DNA of 64,000 bases, from NCBI GenBank assembly GCA_963930775.1, contig OZ005689.1:11563079-11627078 (forward strand). The letters run 5' to 3'. A program made the translations under genes and the position numbers. The stretch is from Cliona cf. orientalis. Its lineage: Eukaryota > Porifera > Demospongiae > Clionaida > Clionaidae. Shown here piece after piece: positions 42,608 to 54,985 of the stretch (position 1 is the first letter of the stretch; each line of letters begins with the position of its first letter). The notes beneath the pieces were generated by a model. The model saw only the letters and a list, made by a program, of their open reading frames with translations. It had not been told where the DNA came from and ran no database searches.

Positions 42608-44039
42608 ATCAAGTGAACTTGAGTGACTGTATGTGTGTATGTAACACCTTACATACATGTACATGCACCGAATTATATATAGCATAAATGATAGCATGGT
42701 TTTTATACTTGCATAATTTGTAGATTATATATTATTTTCATATTTTCATTGTACACGTGCATGTTTACACAACATTTTGCTAAACTAATAATGTTGCTTC
42801 TCGACTTCTTTTTTCCATAATATATGGCAACAAACTTGTTGAACTGATTTTTAAGATTGTATGAGCATGATCAAACAACATCAGAGTCCGTATCAAAGTT
42901 AATTGGTAGACTATAAGTAGGGATGGCCCGGATATACCATAATAATATTATATCTCGTTGCTATGTGCTATAGTAGCCATATGCATATTGCACTGGTAAC
43001 TGTGCAATATGAGTAGCCTCATGCAGGTAAATTTACTGTACAATATTAAATATTGCAGGCCTTGAACAATAAACATGTTGGTAGCAACAAAAGTAAAACT
43101 ATCAATGGAGCGTCTCACGAGAATATATTAAAATGGAACGTATGGCGGGAGATCGCCGGTTCGAAGCGATGCCATTGGGCGGAGTAGTAAATCGATCGCG
43201 AGTCAACACTGGCTCTGGCTGTGTACGCATATCCAGGAAAGCTTACTGCGTAGGCCATATGCCGCACTATTTGCGATATTAGAGTTGCGCATGTGTGCAG
43301 ATGTAAGACGATTTTCATTACATCAGAATTTTAAGTTGAAACAACAATTTAGCTATCAATGGCCTATTTGAAATACATGTTCAAGTACTTACCTTAAGGT
43401 ACCATTAAATTGCGTGGGCGTGAGGTGGGGGATATGACACCTAAACCACATCAAAGTCATTAGTGAGGTGCATGTTGTGTAACCACGCCCTTTTAATTGC
43501 ACAGGTCTCAGGGGTGTGGCTGCTAGAGCCGGAAGTGTTCATTTAATATCCTCCATGGACCGGAAGCCGAGCCGGAAGGGAGGGGCCAGGCCACGCCCAA
43601 AACAGCCCCACCCTGTTCCCCAAGGACCACCATTCTCAATCAAGTGCCTATTAACCACCGGATGTCCACCGAAAGCCCACAATCAATCCCAATTAAAACA
43701 CACAGCTTCCTCAAGGCCAAAACACACACAAACACTTGGAGGCCGTTCTGCCACACCGCCCACACAAGAGCTCACCTCATTTCCTGTGTGGGCGGAGTAA
43801 CAACACGTCATCGCAACCACATCCGCTTCAAACCATCGTCAGCTTCCGTCCAGCCGTACGGTCCCCTCCATCGCACCGGCGTACAGTGCCTCATTAACAG
43901 ACATGGCCTCACCTTTGACCTCCTGCCACGCCCCCAAAGCCTCCTCGCGGGGTTCAAAGGTCACCACCGCTTCCGGGACACGCCCACCTATCGCCGAGGC
44001 CAAGTCCCAGGCGCCGATATCCAAGCACTGGCCCGTGAA
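42608..44039. other. 3' flank of receptor gene and GC-rich stretch
   Basis: From about 43430 the sequence becomes GC-rich, with GCCACGCCC words on one strand. The minus-strand frame 43839-44117 is listed separately; I see no other gene candidate. Confidence 0.4.
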
Positions 44040-44117
44040 GCCACGCCCAATCGGAAGCAATAAAACCTGCATTAACGCACACGCACACACTCCACACAGT
44101 GCCAGGAACACGCCCAC
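43839..44117 (-). CDS. Uncertain 92-aa ORF with signal-peptide-like start
   Basis: The frame begins MGVFLALCGVCACALMQVLL, which could be a secretion signal, followed by GRGFTGQCLDIGAWD and an acidic stretch. I do not recognise it. The overlapping plus-strand frames are also open, which is common in GC-rich sequence, so coding status is doubtful. Confidence 0.2.
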   Translation of the reverse strand: MGVFLALCGVCACALMQVLLLPIGRGFTGQCLDIGAWDLASAIGGRVPEAVVTFEPREEALGAWQEVKGEAMSVNEALYAGAMEGTVRLDGS

Positions 44118-44773
44118 ATGCTTAATTAGGCCTAATAAGGCTTTTTTTTTTTTTTTTTTTTTTTAAGTCGTTGCGGTTAATAGTTAAGAAAGAATGCTTT
44201 GATCTTGCTTTGAAGTGGGCAATTACCGGTGTTTTCTTCAGGGGCCACTTCCGGTCGCTAATTACACGCGCATAATCATCCCTGGCCGATTCTAGACACG
44301 CCCACCTTCGACCAAAAGCACTCGTATGGCCTCTTCGGCCACGCCCCTTCACGATTCGCTAATTGAATTAGCCAATCCTGACGCTCACGCCCACGCACTT
44401 TAATGCTACCTTAAGTTAATTAGGGCTACAATTAAGCCACGCCCTATCGGAAGCAATGCCAGAAACGCACACGCACACACTGCACACAGTGCCTGGAACG
44501 CGCCTGCACGCTAAATTAGGCTTAATTAGTTTTTCGTTGCAGTTAAGGAGGAATGCTTTGATCTTGCTTTGATGTGGATAATTACCGGTCTTTTCTTCAT
44601 GCAGAGGCCACTTCCGGCTGCTAATTACACATGCATAATATTATCCCTGGCTCTTTCTGGACACGCCCACCTTTGCCCAAAAACACTCGTATGGCCTCCT
44701 CGCCACGCCCCCTTATGATTCACTAATTGAATTATCCAATCCTCATGCCCACGCTTGCGCACTTTAATGCTAC
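44040..44773. repeat. Tandem duplication of about 360 bp
   Basis: Copy 1 (44040-44424) and copy 2 (44441-44773) share CACACGCACACAC, AATGCTTTGATCTTGCTTTG, GGCCACTTCCGG and CTAATTGAATTA in order. Copy 1 has a pure T run of about 22 bases (44143-44164) that copy 2 lacks. Confidence 0.9.
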
Positions 44774-44816
44774 TAAGTGTTTAATTTTAGCAAATTTCCA
44801 TAGGCTCCAACAGATA

Positions 44817-45761
44817 CCGGTGTAGGAGTGATATGGTACCCCCCGTGAAATGGGCCCCCTGTACCCCCATATCACTAGCGGTATGGGTCCCCCAGGGGCC
44901 CTATATATCTAGAGGTTTGGACCCTCCCAGTGATATGGACCCCCTAGCCCTATGTGTGACGAAGCGCCTTAGGAAGGCGTAGTAACAGCATCCATGGCTG
45001 TCCTCGTACTCGCTTCGTCGCCTACAGCACGAGCGTCGACGTGGCCATAACTTGCACAATTCACTGTAGCAAACCTTCGATCATCTTTGATGTAGTCTGG
45101 TGTACGTCCACTTCGACCGTTCTGCCAGGCCCGATTTGCAAGAATGTAATCGGCTGTACATATAGTGGAACCATAGATAATAGGAAACAATGCCTTTAAT
45201 CGTGAACCAGAACGAGCCAAGTCGATAGTAGTCTACTAAATTAGCTATTTGATGTGCAATTTTATTAATTTATATACGCTGCGCAAAGCAATCGAGGTTA
45301 CAGAGCATTTTTTTAATACGAGACTGTATAGAGTCCAGATACTCGAATAGGGATCTGACTTCATGGGACTAGAAAAAAAAAAACTGAGAAGCTCTACTTC
45401 ACAATGGAAACTGACTTCTCCGAGTTATCGTATGTCGAAGGGGTGTGGCTTGATTCAATCACCGTGCGGCGGAGAGGCGATGACAATCATTGTAACTGAG
45501 TAGCTAACATTACCTGCTAGAGTCATCAGGAACTTGCTGATCCGCAAGCAAGTGACAAGAAGCTGCAATAATATGATTCTGGAGCTGGGGGAAGGGGGGG
45601 GGGGTGCATATCCCTACGCGGGCCCTATATCACTAGTGATATAGTACCTGTTACGGGGTCGCATATCTCTAGCGATATGAGGCCTGGGGGCGTATATCAC
45701 TAGAGATATGGGACCGGGGGGACCCAAAACTACGGGGGGCCCATTTCTCTACTACACCGGG
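44817..45761. mobile_element. TIR element with repeated short palindromes
   Basis: Inverted ends CCGGTGTAGxAG with subterminal ATGGGCCCCCxGTA on both sides. Inside each end, short palindromes recur: TATATCACTAGTGATATA (45626-45643), ATCTCTAGCGATAT and ATATCACTAGAGATAT. The centre holds an 83-codon minus-strand frame (44969-45220; MARSGSRLKALFPIIYG...) that I cannot assign. No clear target duplication was seen. Confidence 0.65.
44969..45220 (-). CDS. Unassigned 83-aa ORF inside the 44817-45761 element
   Basis: The sequence contains TADYILANRAWQNGRSG and TVNCASYGHVDARAVGDEAS. It could be the last exon of a transposase or a captured gene piece. No domain was recognised and no neighbouring exon was found. 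Confidence 0.25.
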   Translation of the reverse strand: MARSGSRLKALFPIIYGSTICTADYILANRAWQNGRSGRTPDYIKDDRRFATVNCASYGHVDARAVGDEASTRTAMDAVTTPS

Positions 45762-45854
45762 ACAGTCCCGGATATTTAGCAATTGTTCTGGTTCCCGAAG
45801 GCTCTATATACTATAGTTGTATTGTTGGTCCCGGATGGGGTCCAGACACTAGCA

Positions 45855-46040
45855 TAGTCACAGGAAAAACGCACCGCACATACGGGAACACGGAATTTCC
45901 GTGTAATTTCGCGGACGGGCATCTAAACGGACCATACACGGGACAAAGTAAATACGGGGACCGTTGGCTACCCGTAGATCAACCGCAATGTTTGTATTAC
46001 ATAATTTTGCACGTTTACGGGATACCGTTTGTAAAATGTT
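45855..46040. repeat. ACGGG-rich repeat, relative of 54728-54985
   Basis: Both have CACAGGxAAAACGC at one end and many ACGGGxxC words (for example AAATACGGGGA and ACGGGACAAAG). The copy is partial. Confidence 0.5.
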
Positions 46041-46148
46041 AACTCCTGTTCGCTATTATCTAATGTGGCACCAATCTGTAATCCGATTGGTTATATTTGG
46101 TAAATGGTGATAGGGCTGGGCTTCGCTGCTGTGGGAGGGTCATGCCCT

Positions 46149-46825
46149 CCCACTTGCTGCTATATGTGCTGCTGCATGTGCCACTACATGTGCTGCTGCT
46201 TGTGCTGCTGCATGCGCCATATGCTGCATGCATGTGCTGCATGTGCTGCTTGTGCCACTGCATATGCTGATGCATGTGCCACTGCATGTGCTGCCTGCTG
46301 CACGCATGTGCTGCTTGTGCCACTGCATATGCTGATGCATGTGCCACTGCATGTGCTGCCTGCTGCACGCATGTGCTGCTTGTGCCACTGCATGTGCTGC
46401 TTGTGCCACTGCATATGCTGATGCATGTGCCACTGCATGTGCTGCCTGCTGCACGCATGTGCTGCTGTGTGTGCTGCATGTGCCACTGCATGCTGCATGC
46501 ATGTCCTGCTGCTGCACGCATGTGCTGCTGTGTGTGCTGCATGTGCCATTGCATGCTGCATGCATGTCCTGCTGCTGCACGCATGTGCTGCTGTGTGTGC
46601 TGCATGTGCCACTGCATGCTGCATGCATGTCCTGCTGCGTGTGCTGCATGTGCTGAGTGTGCTGCTTGTGGCACTGCATGTGCTACTGCATGTGCCACTG
46701 CATGTGCTGCATGCTGCATGCCTGTGCTGTTTGTGCCACTGCATGTGGTGCATGCTGCATGCATGTGGTGCATGTGCTGCATGCTGCATGCATGTGTTGG
46801 ATGTGCTGCATGTGCCACTGCTGCT
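46149..46825. repeat. TGC-rich minisatellite
   Basis: Imperfect units of TGCTGCATGTGCCACTGCA and TGCTGCCTGCTGCACGCATG with higher-order blocks of about 57-70 bp. It leaves several frames open on both strands (Cys-rich one way, Ala/His/Ser-rich the other). These are not taken as genes. Confidence 0.9.
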
Positions 46826-47399
46826 AGGGAGATATATGCCAGTACATTCTCTGTTGCAGGGGGTTTACCCATTTGCAAATTGCTGGTACAATATAATTAT
46901 TGCCATTTTCAATACTCCTGTGATGATGGGGAATACCCCAAGTAAATAAACCCTATCACCGTAGGTGATCTTTCCCCAAATCACAGGATATCCAAATTAT
47001 CTACATAATACAGTAAGTCTGAGAACACACAGCATAATTGAATATCATGCAAGATGTTATGAGCATATGCCAATGCTTGTCTTTATCGCTACCCCCCGAC
47101 TTGAGTAATGTTATTCTTGGATGAGCTGGGATGAAACGCTGGCCCATATGCTGTGAGGTAGCCAAATTTGCCTTCTACACTGGCTGCTCCTAGTGTTTGT
47201 ATTGTTGCTTCCAGAACTCCTAGCTCCGGTAGAGGCGGTTGTGGTTGCCTCTATGCTAAAAGAGCCACCTGAGTGCTATCCCTGCCAAGGTAGTTCAACG
47301 GGATGTGTATGCGTATGCTACAGTCTAGGAGAGGTCCACTGCCAACAGTATCAGCTGCTATTGGCTTGCTGGGAGTGAGTTGAATTGCATAGTGCATGA

Positions 47400-47720
47400 A
47401 CCACAGTTTAGATATCTTGCTTAAGAGCATTTTCTGGAATTAAGGTGGGGGGGGGGGGGCCAGGTTGTTGTTGCTGAGGCTACTAGCAATGTTCGCCTGC
47501 TGCCTGGCCGCCAGCCGGGTTGTTGAGTAAGTCTGTTGTCCCATAGTTGCTTCTGGATTGGAGTGGGCAAGGGGGGGGGGGGGGGCAGCCTCTGGCACCT
47601 GGAAGAAGAGCTTGTGAAAGATTGCGCGGGATAGCCTATCAGCGATGAGGTTCTTGTTACCAGCAATATGTTTGGCCGATATGCCCCACAGCTCCTGCTA
47701 CCTGTAGCATTTGTAGTGAT
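47400..47720 (-). mobile_element. Broken retroelement remnant (RNase H-like end)
   Basis: Minus-strand sequence around 47635-47690 reads KHIAGNKNLIADRLSR, like the end of an RNase H domain in Ty3- or DIRS-type retroelements. Only a fragment is recognisable, with several breaks. The family within these groups cannot be fixed and no terminal repeats were seen. Confidence 0.45.
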
Positions 47721-50700
47721 TGTCGGGCTCCGGGCTGTGCATGTGGGTGTGTCATTACCCACACCATGCATGGATGTGCCGCTTCCAGAGGTGCGCCCCC
47801 TTGCTAGGCTGGACTTGATGTCCAGTGTAAGATGTATCCAGTGGTCTATAGATGCTTGGCTATGTTGGCTGTGCATGCCGATTGTTAGGCGAAGGGAATT
47901 CAGCCCAGGACCACGATCCCGTACAAGTGTTTGCCGGGTGTGATAACCGGGCCTTCACTCCTTAATGGTGAACAAAAGGGGGGGGGGGGGGTGAAGAGGA
48001 ACCGCATGCCTCCGGCGGGTGGAGATGCGCATGGATGCGAAGGGGCTGGAGCATCCTTACTGAATCCGTTTGAAAGGTAGTCACCCCTGCAGTGTGGAGT
48101 TGCACTTGGACTGTAGTGGTGGTGCATACAAGTGAGTGTCACAGCATGCAATGATTCTATTTGCCAATTGAAATGGTGGTGCATGGGTGGGTCCGCAGCT
48201 AGTTCTCCAGGCTTGGCACTGTTCCCGCCAGCATGTATATTTTTATGGCTAGCGACATCTTTGGAGTGCATGTTTTCGCTTTTGCTTGCCAAAATGTGTT
48301 ATTCCTCAAGCTGCCTCCAGGTGGGCTCCTGCCTGGTTTTGTATCATCGCTGCTTGTCCGTGGAAGTAGCTGTCTAGTAGAATTGTGGCATATCCCCTTA
48401 ACCTATGCTCAGGTAGTTAGGTAAGTGGGGAATCTGGAGTATCGCCTTTTGCTGGGCCCCTGCGAAATATGAGTGACCATTAGTATTGCTCTTGTAATGT
48501 AGCCCCAGCGCAGCTTTTCCCAAGCCATAGGGTAAAGATTTGGAACAAATATAGTAATCGATGTCCCTCTGCGCGAATTTAATTTATGCGAGTCCAGCGG
48601 CAGTCGCATCCGCGCAAATATATTCGTGCCATAATGTGTTTGTAATGCACGCAACACTCAAAACGCCTAAATAACAATCGCTTAACCCCTCAAGAGACCC
48701 ATTTTGACCGGATTGCACCACCCCTTCACATGCCGAAAATGTACCTGTAAGGTACGGGCCTACTCTCGTGGGTAAGAGGATACTGTGTGTCCAGCCTGAG
48801 ATTGGCGCGAGCGTACTACCCATGGCACAAATCGGTGGCATATCCCCTTATAATAGCGTATAGTTGATGTGACAATGACAGCGCAATGAGTAAAGAGATC
48901 CGCTGCGCTCTCTGGCTTTCGCATGAGGGTAGTGGTAATGGTTAGCCTGCTGGCTTGGGTATGGAGATCACATAGTTAGCCCATGCGCATGCGTAAAAGG
49001 TTGGGGGGGGGGGCAAGTCGCCGGTCTGCATGCCTGCCGCCACTGTCGGTAAAACTGCCTGGTCCCGTGTTTTCTAGGTCTCCGTGCATGCTGTCCGTGC
49101 GACTAATTGTTAGCTATCAGTGAATCCCGCTTCCATGCTTCGAACTACCAAATGGATATGCTAGCACTACAAATCTTGCGCTTTCCACTCAGCATGCCCG
49201 GCGCCGCAAGCGATCAGGCTGGCCAGCGAGGGGGGTGCAGCTGCTCCATTGGCGCCTATGCGCCATGAACATTCATACCTAAAAATGGTCGTCAGGGTAA
49301 TTGCTTGTGTAACTGAAGCGGCATCGTGTAGTTTGATGTATTCCTTATAGTAGCTACCAAATTTGAGCTGCTTAAAGCATAACCGCGGGTGAAGCATCAG
49401 AAACGCAGCACAGCCCCAGCCATACCGCCCTTGCACGCATGCGTGAGGTGATGCTACTGTGCATGCCCGAGCCCGGCCCCGGAAGGGGAGTATCACGTCA
49501 CAAAACAGCTCTGCGTGCAATAGTATGCTACAGCGCGTGGCATGTGCTCTATTGAAGGGTTGTATGTATGCCTGCTGGGCCCTTTTGGAATATGAACAAG
49601 TGGTAGTAGTTTTTGATGTAGCCACCGCGGTGCTGTTGCTAAGCCATAGGCAGCGGTTCTAGCCGTCCAATTTTTCGGCTCGATATTGCTAAGTGGCGGC
49701 GATAGCAATTCAAACGATTAAGGTGTCGAGAGCTTCCTCTCGACGAGGCCTATTCAGCGCTGGGTGTTTCCTGTTGGAAGAACAAAGCTTGTTCGAGTTA
49801 CGCACTGAAACAGATTTTTGTATGCAAACTTCCCTGGAGCTAAATCAAAATCACAAAGCGTGTGGTTAACCGATTTGCTTGATTCAAGGTTCAGAAGAAA
49901 GGCCATTCAGTCAGCTAACTCTTGGTTTGTGTTTCATGTTCACAGCTAAATCCATTACCAAGTTATGGCTGCTTTTATTGCCCGAGGTCAATCGTCCGGA
50001 ATCGCTGCCATAGGGCCCCATTTGTGGCCCACATGGTATATGGAGCGCAAGCTATAGCGCTATGGGGTAATATAGCTTGACGCGTGGTCGGCACGTGATT
50101 TGCGCGTGCGTAATAATAATGGCGCCAATTGGCGAGCATGTAATTAAATGGCCGGATAATTTTCATGTTGTTTAGCCCTATTAGCAGCTTACCTTGAGCT
50201 TGCCGAGATTGCGCCGTTTGTCCGCCATCGCCTTTCGAGGGAAGGCAGCGCGGCCTGTATTGAGCCCAGTTTTTTTACCATTGTCTGAATCTGGTCCATG
50301 AATAACTCAGCGCTCCTTGGCTGCTCAGCTCTCTCTGTCGGATCGTCATAGCCACGAGGGGTTTCCCTCCGACTTGACCCGCGACATCTTTAGATCTTGG
50401 GTGTCTGCTTGAAGTTGCCAATCCAATGCTGCTTCTGCTTAGGCAATTCAGGCAGCCAACAAACCAGCATGGCAGCTAACGCAGTCACGTGCTACCAGTA
50501 TGCCCCACGAACTGCGCATGCGCCCAGCCCCATCACCGCCTGCATGCTAGCAGGTCGCTCCAGGGTTAACATTGTTTTACCTATAGTAAAACGTCTAATA
50601 AACAGACGGATCACCGTTTTAGTGTACCCGTTCACGATTACCTTCGTGAGCCCCGCTTGACTCCGCCTACCTCGACTTATGCGCATGCTCGCGTTTGAAT

Positions 50701-51214
50701 TTGAAATACCAGCTGCAGACAACAACGAGGGAATAAGGCTAAAGAGGAGTCCTATCTCAAAGAATCGAGGGATATAATCAAAGGAACTCAGTCAAACAGA
50801 GAGGTCTAGGGTATCTACTTGGGAGCAGCCCATCTTCCGATGGTTCTTTCGAATAATCGATTCGTTCTTTGACATTCCAAATTTGGCGCCAAATTGCAAC
50901 CTTCTGATCCTCCATCAAAAAGGTATGTATGACTCAGTAGCTAGCTATTATGATGGCATTGGTAATTATTATAGCTATACTTATCGTAGCCTGGGTAGCT
51001 ACCCACCCCTCTCTTGTGAAGCAGTTCTGGTACATGTATGTTTGTTTAATATGGGATTGTGTTTCTAGCTAGAATCAGACTTGGATGCTAGAAAACTAAC
51101 ACAATAAGTCTTATAAGATGAAAGCGGGTCAATTTTTTTTGATTAAGCAGCACTGCAATTCACTCTTGAAGCCTATCAGCATACAATAGCACTGCGGATA
51201 TTGAGTATTAATTT
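47721..51214. other. No recognisable gene; GC-richer mosaic with G-runs
   Basis: Open frames on both strands (for example 49167-49625 minus) have no domain I can name. Parts may continue the retroelement remnant. There are G-runs near 47970-47990 and 49003-49012, and a palindromic AATTTGGCGCCAAATT (50880-50895) that contains an E2F-like core. Confidence 0.4.
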
Positions 51215-52242
51215 TGTTAGCTAGCGTGCAGTGTGTAGTTGGGTCGTTGTCCATCCTCAGGATGTCCCATCTGATGATGGCAGCCTGTCCAGATGTCTCA
51301 TCTAATGTCAGGTGACCCAGCAAGCCTGTACGTGAGAGGGGAGACTTCTAACTGTGAGCAATGAGCATTTGTTAGCTAGCGTGCAGTGTGTAGTTGGGTC
51401 GTTGTCCATCCTGATGTCCCATCTGATGATGGCAGCCTGTCCAGATGTCTCATCTAATGTCAGGTGACCCAGCAAGCCTGTACGTGAGAGGGGAGACTTC
51501 TAACTGTGAGCAATGAGCATTTATTAGCTAGCGTGCAGTGTGTAGTTGGGTCGTTGTCCATCCTGATGTCCCATCTGATGATGGCAGCCTGTCCAGATGT
51601 CTCATCTAATGTCAGGTGACCCAGCAAGCCTGTATGCGAGAGGGGAGACTTCTAACTGTGAGCAATGAGCATTTGTTAGCTAGCGTACAGTGTGTAGTTG
51701 GGTCGTTGTCCATCCTGATGTCCCATCTGATGATGGCAGCCTGTCCAGATGTCTCATCTAATGTCAGGTGACCCAGCAAGCCTGTACCTGAGAGGGGAGA
51801 CTTCTAACTGTGAGCAATGAGCATTTGTTAGCTAGCGTGCAGTGTGTAGTTGGGTCGTTGTCCATCCTGATGTCCCATCTGATGATGGCAGCCTGTCCAG
51901 ATGTCTCATCTAATGTCAGGTGACTCAGCAAGCCTGTACGTGAGAGGGGAGACTTCTAACTGTGAGCAATGAGCATTTGTTAGCTAGCGTGCAGTGTGTA
52001 GTTGGGTCGTTGTCCATCCTGATGTCCCATCTGATGATGGCAGCCTGTCCAGATGTCTCATCTAATGTCAGGTGACCCAGCAAGCCTGTACGTGAGAGGG
52101 GAGACTTCTAACTGTGAGCAATGAGCATTTGTTAGCTAGCGTGCAGTGTGTAGTTGGGTCGTTGTCCATCCTGATGTCCCATCTGATGATGGCAGCCTGT
52201 CCAGATGTCTCATCTAATGTCAGGTGACCCAGCAAGCCTGTA
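51215..52242. repeat. 152-bp satellite, seven tandem units
   Basis: Units begin at about 51216, 51371, 51523, 51675, 51827, 51979 and 52131. The last five intervals are exactly 152 bp and the first is 155 bp. Each starts GTTAGCTAGCGTGCAGTGTG and contains GTCCAGATGTCTCATCTAAT. Units differ by only a few bases, which suggests recent expansion or homogenisation. Confidence 0.97.
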
Positions 52243-52280
52243 CATGTGAAAGTAAATTTTGAGTACATGTACGTATTATG

Positions 52281-52330
52281 TAGCCTTGTCCCCAGTCTCC
52301 CTGATCTTTATTCGACGCACAAATTTTGCA
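52281..52330. mobile_element. Single end of a TAGCCTTGTCCCCAG MITE
   Basis: It matches the first bases of the MITE at 62041, but no inverted partner was found. It lies directly after the satellite. Confidence 0.4.
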
Positions 52331-52919
52331 ATTCAAACAAGAGGTCATTTTGTACTTGACATGTGCGTGAGATGAGAGATCTTATGTGCTGTAGCCTTTA
52401 CATGTACAGTACATTCACATAAGAATGTTATATTATGCACAGAAAGTTCTTTGTAATTGCAAAATTATCCGTGGATATGTATAATCATTGGCTAAAGATA
52501 GTTTGGATAGTATAATATTGTGATACAGTTTAAACTGAAAGGAGCTCCCCCTCTACCGGAGGGTGTAATGTGGCTTATACATCCATGCACCATCATGCTG
52601 AGCACTTCGTCTTGTATAGTTTATTTTTGAGTCCAGGTATCTTGTTCAGTGACCTAAACATTGTCAATCGTTCTCCACCAGATAAGGTATTCTCATTTCA
52701 TATTAATGCCAACATTTAATGATTCAGGAGGCAGAAGGTATCATTATTACAATAATTAATGTGCTTGTCCTCTTTCTCTAAATCTTTAGAACACTACATT
52801 AATTCCTTATCATTCCTTTCTCTATAATACAGCACTTCAAACTTCTAAGCTTCTCAATCTTGTTCATATCTCAACATGAGGCTTTAACCCATCTCTCTCT
52901 CTCACCCTCCCTCTCTTTC

Positions 52920-53800
52920 TCTCTCAGTCTAACGTTATATCTAATTATTATTTCAAACCGCAGGGAGCTAGGGTATGTAACAGCTCAGTTCATCCAATCT
53001 TTGATATGGCGACACCTTCAGATACAAGGACTACCTTCTGGTAAGTACAGCTAGTTTATCATGTTACTTACATTCATACTGTTTTGTTTCAAGGTATAAT
53101 ATTAATATCATATAATAAATATTAAATAGCCATAGCTAAAATCGTTTATTCTCTCTTTCAGGTGCAAGGCCCTCAACGCATCAGCATGAACTACGGTACC
53201 CAATGCTCTATTATAGGAGGTATTGCTAATCTGATAATGCACTTATCGTCATCATTCTCTCCCTCTCCCCCCCCCCCCCTTCTCTCTCTCTCTCTCTCAG
53301 GTGCAAGGCCCTCAATGCATCAGCATGAACTACGGTACCCAATGCTCTATTTTAGGAGGTATTGCTAATCTGATAATGCACTTATTGTCATCATTCTCTC
53401 CCTCTCTCTCTCTCTTGTGCCATCTATTTATAACTTTATATTCAAAAATGTCAGAAGAGTACGTATAACAGCTCACTTTGTCCAATCTTTGTCATAGTAA
53501 TACAGCTATAATACATTCAGGTAAGTACAGCTAATTTATCATATCCAGTTAACATGACTCACTCGTTTTTTTATTTTTTTTTACCCTGAGGTATGAACTA
53601 CTTTCGAATATTATCATATATACCTCAACAAGTACGACATTGTAGCTTAGAGCTAATTATACTTGTTTATACTGTAACACTCTTCATGCAGGCTCTCATG
53701 ATCATCAATGCATCAGCGTGAACTACGCTACCCAATTCTCTATTTCAGAAGGTATACTATATTGCTAATCTGATATTATGCACACTATCATCATCATATT
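52920..53800. repeat. Tandem duplications with exon-like segments and CT tracts
   Basis: A segment with CATCAGCATGAACTACGGTA occurs at 53161, 53302 and, diverged, near 53694. Each is preceded by a pyrimidine tract ending in CAG. A second segment (AACAGCTCAxTTxxTCCAAT ... GGTAAGTACAGCTA) occurs near 52980-53055 and 53468-53532. They look like duplicated small exons, but I cannot join them into a gene. Confidence 0.6.
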
Positions 53801-53815
53801 TATACACTGTAATAA

Positions 53816-54037
53816 TACCGTATAGCCGGAAAATTTGGCGGGGAATTAAATTTGGCGGTTTGGCGGTCTATTATTACAACCGCCAAATTAAAATCTGCCA
53901 AAATTTCCTACTCGCATATATACGTATGGCGATCCCGTACCGAACCGCCAAACTTAAATCCGCCAATATTCTTTCAATAGCAATTTTGCGCTCAACCGCC
54001 AAATTTAATGCCCGCCAATATTTCCGGCTATACGGTA
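53816..54037. mobile_element. Complete MITE with TACCGTATAGCCGGAAA termini
   Basis: A 222-bp element. The right end TTCCGGCTATACGGTA is the exact inverse of the left. GCCAAATT(T)AAA words repeat inside. A truncated copy lies at 975-1154. Confidence 0.92.
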
Positions 54038-54727
54038 TTATCTCTCTCATCCCTCCCTCCTTTATATAGATTCTTCTGAAACGTGTAATACTTAATGATA
54101 TAAAAAGTCTGACTCTCCTCCCTCATTTTCTGTTTCTCTATAGATCTCTGCATGGTGTTGGATCTCATGTCCATTCTTTATGAAAATTTATATAATTAAA
54201 AGAATTAATTCATGACATGTAAGTTGGCATTACAATAATATTTAATTTAACATGCTCTCATAATAGCACACAATATCACTGCAGATTGCTGATCATTTTG
54301 AGTAGAATTTCTGTTACGGCCTGGCCTCTCTGAACCAAAATTAATGATTCTCCTGGAATATTGTGATCAGTTTTACTCTGAAAAGGAATCAATTCAAACC
54401 AGTAACTCAGACATTATATTATTTGGTAGGATATATAAATCAATGCATTCCCTGGCTCAATATATGACATCTTTTTGTGCCTTAATATATATTATTCAAT
54501 CATTTCTGACAGCTTTCATGTGTCACAGCTATCATTTCATATAGCCATTGTCTTCAATCTTTACTTGTTTTCACATATCTGTATTATCACTTACCAACTT
54601 AAAAAAAAATCTTTTCTCCTAGTAATCTTATACCACGACCGAGCTTGCGCGCAATATGCAATGCGCGATCGCGAATAATATTATAGCTATAATTTTATTC
54701 ATAGCCCACGCTATAGGGTAAATCAAA
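54038..54727. other. No gene seen
   Basis: AT-rich sequence with no recognisable exon or TIR pair. Confidence 0.4.
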
Positions 54728-54985
54728 AGACGGGGCTCGACGAAAGCCCGTCGACCCGTGTAAAAACGGGACATCCACGGGCACACATTCAGCAAATACG
54801 TAACATAGACGGGATAAATACGGATCACGAACGGTTCCCGTAAAATCTGCCCGTCATATTTGGTCCCACTACGTGCTGACACGGTACCCGTCTTTCGATA
54901 GACGGACTCCCGTGAAAGCGCCCGCATGCGCGGCTAATACGGGCGTACGTAATGCCCGTATTTGTATAGCGTTTTCCCTGTGAGT
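54728..54985. repeat. ACGGG-rich repeat element
   Basis: Dense CCCGT/ACGGG words (GACCCGTGTAAAAACGGGAC, AATGCCCGTATTTG) ending in GCGTTTTCCCTGTGAG. The short minus-strand frame through it has no domain. A partial relative lies at 45855-46040. Confidence 0.5.

Noticed and set aside
43114-43160. B-box-like GGTTCGAAGC suggesting a tRNA
   Set aside because: No matching A box at the right distance, and the T loop would have nine bases.
46060-46949. Long Cys-rich (plus) and Ala/His-rich (minus) open frames
   Set aside because: They follow from the TGC-rich minisatellite, which lacks stops in several frames. There are no splice or domain features.
47421-47876. Pro/Ser-rich 151-codon minus-strand frame
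   Set aside because: It overlaps a retroelement remnant whose recognisable words lie in another frame. The composition comes from G-runs.
51129-52268. Regular 152-bp spacing considered as a CRISPR-like array
   Set aside because: The whole unit repeats, with no unique spacers, and the genome is eukaryotic. It is a satellite.
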